64,000 bases of DNA from assembly GCA_039545275.1 (NCBI GenBank), contig BCHS01000020.1:124001-188000 (forward strand). The letters are read 5' to 3'. Position numbers and translations under genes: made by a program. The stretch comes from Pseudomicrostroma phylloplanum. Lineage: Eukaryota; Basidiomycota; Exobasidiomycetes; Microstromatales. Positions 55,089 to 64,000 of the stretch are shown piece by piece. Numbering within the stretch: position 1 is the first letter of the stretch; each line of letters opens with the position of its first letter. A model generated the notes under the pieces. That model was not told where the DNA came from. It searched no databases and saw nothing but the letters and a program-made list of their open reading frames with translations.

Positions 55089-55546
55089 AAGAAATTGTTC
55101 TGACCTGCGGGGGCGATCGATACCATTGCCAATGACAGTACTACTGCGGGCATGCCCTCTTGCGTGCGCCTTGAATGAAGACGAAGCGTGTCGAATAGTC
55201 TAAAGAGCGCGTCGCCTGATCTTCCAATGTCCTTGACCCAGAGTGCAGCCCTAATCTTATCGAGCAGCAGCGGCCAGTCAGACAGTCACATTCAGGCGAT
55301 CTTCGTCAAACCTCTCAGTCGAATGATTCTAGGTACGCAAAAACTATCAGATTTCCATTGGTACACGTCAGCCAGCCAGTCGTTCAGAGGAAGAGGGAAA
55401 GAGAGTCAAGAGGAGGGGGGAACAAATGTATCTTATCGTGCGGCGGCGGGGGCAAGTCTGTGGACTGCCCCCGCCCCATCTATCCTATCCTATCGGCCAA
55501 ACTCATCCTACTTTCGCCTCCTCTGTCACTACCGTGCAAGGCAAAT
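55089..55546. other. convergent 3' intergenic region, LIN1 / TKL1
   Basis: 458 bp between converging stops. No supported gene or RNA. Confidence 0.5.
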
Positions 55547-57977
55547 CTACTCGAACATGGCAGTCAGCTCAATGGGGCTGACCAGCGGGGTGCCCTGCTT
55601 CTTGTAGTACTCGATGACCTTGACGGCCTTCTCAGCAATGGGCACAGGCTCCAGCTTGAACTTCTTGTAGACCTGAGGAGCGGGTGCAGAGGCTCCAAAG
55701 GTGTTCATGCCGTGCTGCACGTGAGCGTACTTGTGCCAGCCCAGAGTGGTGTAGGCCTCCACGGAAAGAATGGGGGCTCCGTTGGGCAGGACCGACTTGC
55801 GGTACTCGAGGGGCTGGTCGTCGAAGACCTTGAAGCAAGGCAGCGACACCAGGCGGGCCTTGACGCCCTTCTTCTCCAGCTCAGCAGCAGCGTCACGGGC
55901 AATGGCGACCTCGGAACCAGTGGCGACGAGGGTAATGTCGGCGTCCTGGACCTCCTTGAGGACGTAACCACCCTTGGAAGCCTTCTCGATGGTCGAGCCC
56001 TCCAGCTGGGGCAGGTTCTGTCGGGAGAGAGCAATGACCGAGGGGGTCTTGATGGCCTCAATGGCAACCTTGTACATGGCCGAGACCTCGTTTCCGTCGG
56101 CGGGGCGCATGAAGTTCAGGTTGGGGATGGCACGCAGAGCCATACCAGTCTCTACTGGCTGGTGGGTAGGTCCGTCCTCACCAAGTCCGATCGAGTCGTG
56201 GGTGGCAACCCAGATGACACGGAAGTTGGACAGGGCAGACAGACGAACGGCACCGATGGCGTACGAGACGAAGTTCAGGAAGGTACCGGAGGTGGGGATG
56301 TGGAGACCGTAGGCGTGCAGACCGTTCATGATGGCACCCATGGCGTGCTCACGCACACCGTATCGAATGTAGCGACCAGAGTAGTCTCCCAGCTTCGAGG
56401 TGGGGTTCTGGAAGTCGACGGCGTCCGACCATCGGGTCAGGTTGGAACCGGTCAAGTCGGCGGAACCACCGAGGAGCTCGGGGAGAGCAGCAGCCAGCTT
56501 CGACAGGGCAGTCTCAGAGAGCTTTCGGGTGGCGACGGCCGAGTCAGAGGGAGAGTAGACGGGGAGAGCCTTCTCCCATCCGTCGGGAAGCTTGCCGGAG
56601 ATTCGGCGGGCGAGCTCAGCGTGCTCGGTAGGGAACTTGCCCTTGTACTGCTCAAAGAGCGAGTCCCACTCCTTCTGGTATCCGGCACCCCTCTGCTGGA
56701 TCTTGTGGTACTCATCGTACACCTCCTGGGGCACGTGGAAGAACTGCTCAGGGTCCAGGCCGAACTTCTTCTTGAGCTGAGCAATGTCGTCAGCCTTGAG
56801 CGGGGCACCGTGAGTGGCGGCACCACCCTGGTTCAGCGAACCGAAACCGATGGTGGTCTTCAGTCGGATCAGGGTTGGCTTGTCGGTGACCTTCTGTGCC
56901 TCCTCGAGAGCCTTGTACATGCCCTCGAAGTCCTTGTCACCGTCATTGACGGAGATGACGTGCCAGTCGTAAGCGAGGTATCGCTGCTCGACGTCCTCGG
57001 TGAAGGAGCAGGCTGTGTCACCGTCAATGGAGATGTGGTTGTCGTCGTAGACGCAGATCAGGTTACCGAGCTTCAAGTGACCAGCGAGAGAGCAGGCCTC
57101 GGAAGAGATACCCTCCTGCAGGCATCCATCACCGAGGAAAGCGTAGGTCTTGTTGTTGAACAGCTCGAAGCCGGGCTTGTTGAAGGTGGCAGCGGCGTTG
57201 GCCTCAGCGATGGCGAGACCGACGGCGTTGGAGATACCCTGACCGAGAGGACCAGTGGTGCACTCAACCATGGGGGTGTGGTGACCGGCCTCGGGGTGAC
57301 CGGGGGTCTTGGAGTCGAGCTGCCTGAATGCCTTCAGGTCGTCCATGGACAGGTCGTAGCCAAGCAGGTGGGCAATGATGTACTGGAGGGCACATCCGTG
57401 ACCGTTGGAGAGGACGAAACGGTCACGGTTGATCCATGGGTGGCCCTTGGCGGAGCTCTTGAAGAACTTGGAGAAGAGCACCTGGGTGATGGGGGCCATA
57501 CTGGAAGCAGATAGGTGGACGTGAAGATGGTCAGCGCCTGCAGATCCGATAACGATGGTCTACTAGTACTCTGCTGAACTCACCCAATGGGCATACCAGG
57601 GTGACCGGAGTTTGCCTGACAAAGGGTGTATGGAAGGGGATGTCGTGTCAGTATCACAGTCCACGCATGCGAACAGAGGGAGCGCTGGGCATGGACGGCG
57701 AAGGGAGCCAGCTCCAGCCCAGACGCAATGCTCATGAGCTCACCTTGGCGACGACATCTGAGCGACGAGCATGGAAATGAGCGAGAAGTAGGTGTGAAGA
57801 GATGCGTGTCAAGTCATGTGTCAGCTCACATCACAATTAATATACTTCGGCAATCTCTCATCTGCAGGCGCGAGCGATGCCTCTGCTTGCTCCTTTACGC
57901 CGACACTCACCAGCGGCGAGACACCTGATGGTGGCGACGGCCTTGGTGTCGATGGGGTCGGGCTTGTAGGAACTCAT
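55547..57977 (-). CDS. TKL1: transketolase
   Basis: Four exons (57911-57977, 57744-57757, 57584-57615, 55547-57500) give 688 aa, close to yeast Tkl1 (680). The joins produce [34 protein letters not shown], which is the normal transketolase N-terminus. Exon 2 is only 14 nt. The thiamine-diphosphate site is clear: FLGDGCLQEGISSEACSLAG and YDDNHISIDGD; SNGHGCALQYIIAH and TPGHPEAG also fit. The pyrimidine-binding domain has YIRYGVREHAMGAIMNG and IWVATHDSIGLGEDGPTHQP. It shuttles two-carbon units in the non-oxidative pentose-phosphate pathway, cytosol. The strongly biased codon use indicates high expression. Confidence 0.96.
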
Positions 57978-59630
57978 CTGGCGAGGGTGAAGGGTGCCGG
58001 AGCAATCGTTGCGGAGCCGGGACGGGTGAGTACGGAGGGCGGGTGGAGGTTACGGAGATAGCGAGTTTTTGAGAAAGAAGCGACGAGGTGGAAGAAGAGC
58101 AGTCGAAAGGTCAGCTTTGCTCCAGGAAGGATGTGAGGCTACCTGCGCTGACTTGTCTTTCTCCTGCCTACTCACGATGTGTATATGTGTGTATGAGGGG
58201 GGTATTGGGGGGTGAACAGGAAGAAAGGGAAGAAGGTGGGCTGCGTTGGGTGATAATGTTGAGACGTCTCTGGCTGCCCTCAGGGCCCGCCTGCCCGCTG
58301 CCTGCCTGCTGCCTCTCAGTGCTTGCCTGGCCCAGAAGGAACGTCGACGAAGAAGGGGCCTGCCTCTCTCTCTCTCTCTGCGCGCCGCCAGGGCCACGCG
58401 GCGGGCCGGCAATTTTTCCCTCTGGCCCTGCAGCACGTTGGCCCACAGTCACAGTGGGCCTGCAGCCACTCTTCCGATCGATCACACTGGTGGTGCAGAG
58501 GTGCCGCCTACGTCATCCCTCCTTTGCTGCAGATGCTCCCTAGAGCGTGCATGCGTACGTGCGTACCTGCCTGCCTGCCAAACTTCCAGGCCACTCCGAG
58601 CTAGCTAGCTATCACCGAGTGCTGAAAGGAAGCGCGATAGGGATTAAACGACAGGGAGGCGGGCGCAAGCACACGATTGCAATTGGCCAAGACACCCATC
58701 GAGTTCAGTTCAGCCTATCTCACCGGACCCAGAGACTATGGACCGTCCGTGCTGACGGTCGGCTGGACACTGTATACCGACGTGTTTGTTATTGAAAGTG
58801 ACACATGCACACACAAGTAGTCTGGAGGGGATAAGGAAAAGGTGGCAGTGAATAGACAAGGTCATGACAAGGGGAAACGAAGAGGGCAAGAGCGTGAGGG
58901 GTGCGGTTGGGGGTGGGGATGGGGGAGTAGAGTGACGCTCAAGACGACCTAGATATTGAGAGCGATCTATACAGGAACAGGACGAGGGGGGAGGAGGGAG
59001 CGGGCATCCAACGAAAGGATGATGCCAGAGTAGCCAATGACGCAGAAGTAAGGATAAGCACAGAATGCCTCATGAGTTCGCCCAAAGCCCTCAGTGATGA
59101 AGTCACGGGGACGAGCAAGGAGCCAGTGGAAGGAGAAAAGCTCTGCAGCGGCCATTCGTAGTGTATCCGAGGTGATAATTGGCAGAGGAGCTCAGCCTCG
59201 CAATGGCCGCTTAGACTTCTGAAAGCCCGGCGTTCCTGTAAGCGAGAGGAGCCTAAAAGGGGGGAAAATAGTGTCCATGAATTGCTTCGAAAGGAAAAGG
59301 GCGAGCCTGCCGACGTGATAGCATCGCAGGGTTCACAGGTATAATGTTGCAGGTATGTATCGCTGACCTGCGCGTGAACATTGTGCAGACGATGGGGGGC
59401 TACCGGATGGACGAACTTGGGTTGATGGTCTTCGACTTTTGTTGCGGACCTCACCGTCGTTGTGGGCGCCGCAACGAGGTCAAAGTATTCTGCTTTTGAG
59501 CGGCGAGTGGGACGACCATACTTGCTGACCAGATAGACCAGCACGCTGGTTCCAGGTACTCGCCGTCCCTTGTCTCCTCAATGAGAGCCCTGAATTCGCC
59601 GCCGTCTCGACTTAATCGTGCGCCCGATAA
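57978..59630. other. 1.65-kb gene-poor region upstream of transketolase
   Basis: It contains the TKL1 promoter and 5' UTR, a run of CT-type repeat (CTCTCTCTCTCTC at ~58366-58379), and polypurine stretches at 58820-58930. A frame of 201 codons on the minus strand (58939-59544) has no domain and is not called. No tRNA or snRNA identified. Confidence 0.45.
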
Positions 59631-60736
59631 CTATGTTGTCGGGTTGAGGACAGTCTCGAACAACTGCTCTGTGGGGAGCATCGTCGGTGGACGGCTGACC
59701 AGGTACATCACATTCTTCCCAGTTCCAGCTGCTCCCGTTCCATCGTTGTCGTACATCTGGATCGCATAGGCAGATCCGTCGATGTTGTCAAATCCTGTGA
59801 GAGTCTCTGTGTAAATGTACCAGGAGGGGATGAGCTCAAACTGACTGTAGGAGTACTGGGCAGTCGACTCTGCTGCACAGGGGTCCATCACCTGCACCAG
59901 CCCATCAGCAGGATACGGCGTGAGCGAGAGGGAGCCATTTGCATTGTTGGTGAAGGTTCCGTGTTGCCAGGTGAGCGCGGCCGTGAAGCAGCGATTTGTG
60001 GCAGCTGAGGTGAAGGTGGGGACGCGAGAAACATCAGCACCATTGTTCGAGCAAGGAAAAAGGGCCTGCTCTGGGCTACTCACGATTGCTGGTGTATGAG
60101 AAGGTGCTCGTCTCGAAGTGGCCTCCTGTTGGCAGATCTTCAACAAATGAGTACGAGATTCCTCCCGATGTCGGTAGCGTGAAGTTCTTGCTGATCGGGT
60201 TGAAGAAATTCTGATGGGGAGCAAAAGGAACGCACGGAAGAATAGGTAAAAGACGAGTCAGTGGAACGCTCTTCTCGCCTCCGCCAGCCTGAGCCAGACC
60301 TCCGAACCATGTCCGCCTAGACTGTCGGGAGGTCGCTTCCATCATCGTAGAGGCATCAGGAAGAGATACTCACCAGTCCAGTCAAGACCTTGCCACTACC
60401 GCTCGTCCATGTCCCTGTCAAAGCGGTCACATTAGCCGCTTTCACAGACTCAGAGCCGAATGCAAGCACCAACAACAGACACGCGAGACCCGTCTTGACC
60501 ACCGAAGTCAACGACAGGGGCGCAGAGAGGCGAGAGGACCTGTTGCCCGTGGATGGCCTCGTTCGCCTCCTCGTAACTGGGCCTCGCGAGCTCATTGAAG
60601 CCCTGGGCGCATCCGAGTCCAGCTCTTGATCCATACGTGACCGATGGGATGTAGAGACGCTGCTCGAGGGATCCTGACAATCTTTGTGAGCTGTGGGTGC
60701 AGTGAGAGCCGATGTTGATGCTAGTGATGAAGCCAT
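59631..60736 (-). CDS. ROT1: ROT1, ER chaperone/cell-wall biogenesis protein
   Basis: Exons 60374-60736, 60084-60210 and 59631-60004 give 287 aa. The lumenal family sequence is clear: TALTGTWTSGSGKVLTG, NPISKNFTLPTSGGISYSFV and EDLPTGGHFETSTFSY, then ALTWQHGTFTNNANGSLSLT, DPCAAESTAQYSYSQFE, AIQMYDNDGT and YLVSRPPTMLPTEQLFETVL. Yeast Rot1 is an essential ER protein for beta-1,6-glucan and N-/O-glycoprotein folding. A hydrophobic signal segment (VVKTGLACLLLVLAFGSES) lies ~80 residues in, after a basic Ser/Arg-rich leader. Either the true start is an internal methionine nearer the signal, or this is a signal-anchor with a long cytosolic arm. N-glycosylation sequons (NVT, NFT, NGS) are present. 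Confidence 0.9.
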
Positions 60737-62465
60737 CGTGACGTGTGCGGGGCTTGACACGAGGTGCAGTGAAGTGGACAAGGAGATGTTGTTGTCGTGA
60801 AACTGCAATGCTCTCGCGAAGCTAGTGGCTCAGCTGAAGTGGATGAGAAGATGTTTTGCGATTGCAAAGGGGTCAAGAGTTGCGAGTTGTGACGGCTGTG
60901 TATACCTCTTAGGCAGCTCGGGATTTCCGCGTCTGATGCCGGGTCGGGTTGGCCGAAGTGGTTGCTTTGAGCGGCGATGGTGCTGAAGACTTCGAAAGAG
61001 CTAGTAGAGATGCTTGTGAAGACGAGGAGCGTATAAAGAGAAGTATCAGAAAGGGGGAGTAGGAAAGGAAGGCGACCCTAATCAATGCTTGGCGCAGAGG
61101 AGGTCGAGGGGGGGGGGGGGGCGGAGCGGGAGTAAATCAGGAAGGATGCGTTGTGCAAGCGGGCCGCCCAGGGGGGAAAAGGGGGGTAGAAATCGAAAAG
61201 GACGACGCGCGAGAGGGGTGTTTACCAGGGAGGGTAGGATATGAGCCGAATGGAAAGGCAACAATGATGATCGTCGTCGTCGTTGTCGTCTTGAGAGAAA
61301 GCGAAAGGGGATGGATGGGGGGAGGTCAAGAGGGAGCAGCAGCACCTTCGCAGGTGCTGCCTGGCATACCACACGCAACTTTGCCCTGCGCCGGTCGGCC
61401 AGCCCATTCAGCCACGACGTCCAGGCGGGGCGGAGGGGAGGGGGAGCGGCAAATTCACGGAGGCGCGCACGCAGGCTCACCATGCATGCACCACTGCCTG
61501 CGCCAGGCGACCAAAAACAGACGTCGGCACACAGGCACTTGCGCCCAGCTAGGAAACACAAGAGGCGTCATGGACGGGGCGGAACGAGCGAAAAAGGAAG
61601 CACGGCAACAGGGCCATGGCGGCTCAGGCTCGCAGACTGCTTCTCTCNCCCCCACCATCCCCTGGGCTGGGCTGCTGGGTCCCCGCCCCGACGCCTCGTC
61701 GTCCCCCTCTCCCCTCGTACCCTCGGCTACCTCATCTTGCTCATGTTTTGCTTGTGCTGGACCCTCGGGACGCGCTCTCGATGCCTGCCATCGCGGCATA
61801 TGGGCTTGTTGACCAGTGACCGATCGAAGACACCCACAAAATGACAGATGGGCAGCGAGGAGAGGCCATGCGCGCACAGCAGCTGACGGACGGACGGGCG
61901 GCAGCACAGCACCCGGCATCATCCCCTTCCGCCGGTCCTTCTTCCGTGCGGCATCAGGAATGCTGGGCTGCACTCATTCGAAACAGATTACAGTGGTCCC
62001 TTCTTGCGCTGCTAGTTGGGACCTCGGCCTAGTCCCACGCTAGGGCCGAGCTACGCATCATTTCCGGTCCTCGATGCTTAAGTGTGTGTGCGCATTCACG
62101 AGGGGAGAGAAGAAGGATGAGGCGTTGGGGCATCGCTTGCTCGCTACGCTTCCCACGATAAGCGATCTTCGGGTCCCATCTCTCGAGGCCGAGGCAACAA
62201 TTGCAAATCGGAGGGGACAGACCCCGCCACGCGACCCCAGTCTCAGCTGACAGTCCCCACTCTACTTTCCCTCACTGACCCTACCCGAGATTGTGAGAAG
62301 GGTTCAGGGAAGGACCACATCCCGCTCGCGATAGACACAAGTCCAACGGGCACACTAAACAATCCACACAGAAGCGAGTCGTGATTGTGAGCCGCGAAGA
62401 TGACAGTGGGGATGTACAATGTATATGGCCTCCGTGTTTGCTCTATGCTGCCCCTATGCCTCCCC
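60737..62465. other. 1.7-kb gene-poor region with a G-run and one ambiguous base
   Basis: It holds the ROT1 promoter. A run of about 13 G lies at ~61110-61122, and the base at 61648 is N. Overlapping frames on both strands through 61.1-62.0 kb are low-complexity and mutually exclusive. No gene supported. Confidence 0.45.
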
Positions 62466-63276
62466 TCATCCTCCGCGATTCTTGATCTCCAGGACCTAGA
62501 GGTGTGCAAAGAAAAGGTGCGTGCGTGATCAGTCCTAATCCATGCCTTTTGCCTCAGTCGAGCTGCATTGCCTCCCGGTGTGCGCAGCATCCGAGCTCCC
62601 CGTGCGTACTCACCAGCTTGACCTTCTCCCTGATCATCTCAGCGAACCTCCTCCTATGCCTCTCACTCTTCTTCCTGACCCTCATCTGATTCGGCTTCTC
62701 ATACCTCTCCGTCAGCTTTAGCTCCCTTCGCACCGCATTCCTGTTCAAGGTGGCCATGAGGATCTTGTACCCAACCGCCACATTCCTTCCCGCTTGATCA
62801 ATCTGCACCGTACGACCCGTGTGCGGCTTGGCGGGAGGTGTGCCTAGCAGGGGACGATTGGCCCACTCGGCTTCGAGCTCCTCCTCTCTTGACAGGCTGC
62901 GAGCATTCATGGCCGATGGAGAAGAAGAGGAAGGTAGACTGGAAGAGGCGGCGACGTCGGCTGTGAAGACGTCTCCGAATTCCTTCCACTCTTGACGATC
63001 GATGCTAGGAGAAGGTGCGGCGGTGGAGCTGTAGGCAGCCTGAGGTGATGACCTCTCTGAGGCCGAAAGGGGTGACTGCGAGCTCGAAGGAGCGCTACTT
63101 TGACCAGACTGCTGGTCTTGTCGCCGGGGTCCTGCGGAGGAGAAGTGCTTAGGGAGGCTGAGCTGGGAGGGAGGTGCAGTCAGGCGGCTGGTAGAAGCCA
63201 AGCGCCATGCCGAGCCAGAAGCCAGAGCTTGGTACTGAGTTGCAGCTCTCAGCAAGCTCTGTGTACCTCGCATCAT
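62466..63276 (-). CDS. MRP21: mitochondrial ribosomal protein bS21m (MRP21 type)
   Basis: Exons 62614-63276 and 62466-62495 give 230 aa. The S21 signature is at ~165-225: AGRNVAVGYKILMATLNRNA, VRRELKLTERYEKPNQMRVR, then KKSERHRRRFAEMIREKVKL joined to VLEIKNRGG by the second exon of 30 nt. The N-terminus (MMRGTQSLLRAATQYQALAS... with many Arg/Ser and no acids) looks like a mitochondrial presequence. A serine/alanine-rich linker fills residues ~50-130. The protein belongs to the small mitoribosomal subunit. Length is close to other fungal Mrp21 proteins with long N-terminal extensions. Confidence 0.9.
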
Positions 63277-64000
63277 CGTGAATGGATAGCTGAGATGTTC
63301 CGGACGGTGGTACGATGATCAATGGCGAGCGATAGCTTCAAAAGTGAGATGCAAGGGCAGTTGCGCGCGAAGATCTCTGACGGAAAGCCACGCCCGCCAA
63401 AGTGTGCACCGTGGCCTCCCTTCCGCTCCCGGCCACTGCCAGTACGCTGGGAGCTCAGATCAGTGCACTTTGCTTGAGGTGAACGACAGATCGAGTGAAA
63501 TGCCTCGAGTCAAAGCCTTCACAGCAGTCTCTTTGATCGCTGCCTTACGATGCTTTGCGCAGCTGCGTCCCACGAATGGCGCGCCGCGGTGCCCTGCCCC
63601 CTGTCCGGCTAGCCCCTCGAAGCATGGGTGTGCGTGTGGCATCTCCGTCTGTCCGTCTGTCACGTCGTAGGCGAAGGGACCTCTTCGCCCTCTGACATAC
63701 TCAGTGACCTATCAATGCTCCCTCGCCGAGGTTCCGCGGCTTCCCTCCTTGATTGTTTGGCGACGCAGTGCTTGGCGCTACCCTCTCTCGGCGTGGCTGG
63801 CCGACGTGTCTCTCAGGCCAAATCTGGCAGTCGATCTCTCGGGCGGGGTGCAGAAGGATGCAGCCCCGCCTGTGCGCCCCTTCCGCCGGGACATCAACCC
63901 CCTCTTCCTTCGAACGCGGCCCCTTGAATGGGGGGCTCTTCCCCCCTGTGGGCTCCGAGAAAGCCCCTGGGTATTCCAGTGACTTGGGTGCACCCCTCTT
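63277..64000. other. right-edge region with no supported gene
   Basis: It holds the promoter of the bS21m gene and GC-rich sequence to the window edge. Short frames in several phases have no domain. A gene starting beyond the edge cannot be excluded. Confidence 0.4.

Noticed and set aside
55358..57514. 718-codon open frame antisense to transketolase
   Set aside because: It is the mirror of a strongly codon-biased gene, has no domain and is rich in V/G/L from reversed codons.
58939..59544. 201-codon minus-strand frame in the gap between TKL1 and ROT1
   Set aside because: No domain, no splice evidence, and an equally plausible hydrophobic frame overlaps it in another phase.
61082..61973. Overlapping frames on both strands around the N at 61648
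   Set aside because: Low-complexity, mutually exclusive, and pass through a homopolymer and an unknown base.

Overview
The window is nuclear DNA of a fungus. It has densely packed genes on both strands, short introns (about 50-150 bp) with GTGAGT-type donors and CTGAC/TGAC-like branch sites, GC-rich coding sequence, and a gene set typical of Basidiomycota: fungal class I myosin, ROT1, LIN1 and a DNMT5-type DNA methyltransferase. A glycine-rich protein with three RRMs that resembles Ustilago Rrm75 makes Ustilaginomycotina my best guess, but this is inference. No bacterial operon, CRISPR array, intact transposon, rRNA or tRNA gene was seen.

Left part (1-30 kb). An open reading frame running off the left edge on the minus strand encodes a PD-(D/E)XK nuclease-like protein of unknown function. 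It is followed by a WW-domain protein, class I myosin (MYO1), a disordered AIM21-like protein, the three-RRM glycine-rich protein with an 838-bp intron, a two-TM serine-rich membrane protein, a GFA/CENP-V zinc protein with a 21-nt micro-exon, a GNAT acetyltransferase, a multi-TOG XMAP215/Stu2 microtubule polymerase, and the divergent pair RAM2 (prenyltransferase alpha) and RIB4 (lumazine synthase).

Middle (30-50 kb). A 7.7-kb gene encodes a DNMT5 maintenance DNA methyltransferase (C5-MTase + SNF2 helicase with an inserted RING). It shares a short divergent promoter with RPC19, the AC19 subunit of RNA polymerases I and III. Then come a DUF1365 protein, a serine-rich protein of unknown function, a KpsF/GutQ-like SIS-domain sugar-phosphate isomerase, and a four-TM membrane protein. 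Decayed fragments of the left-edge gene family lie at about 49.6-50.1 kb.

Right part (50-64 kb). SLX1 endonuclease, LIN1/CD2BP2 (U5 snRNP GYF protein), transketolase TKL1 (with a 14-nt micro-exon), ROT1 (ER chaperone) and the mitochondrial ribosomal protein bS21m. Gene-poor stretches lie upstream of TKL1 and ROT1 and at the right edge.

Most genes are unlinked housekeeping functions. The least explained items are the PD-(D/E)XK family with a partial intact copy and decayed relatives, and the DNMT5 protein, which carries a PCNA-interacting-peptide motif and shows no chromodomain that I could recognise.
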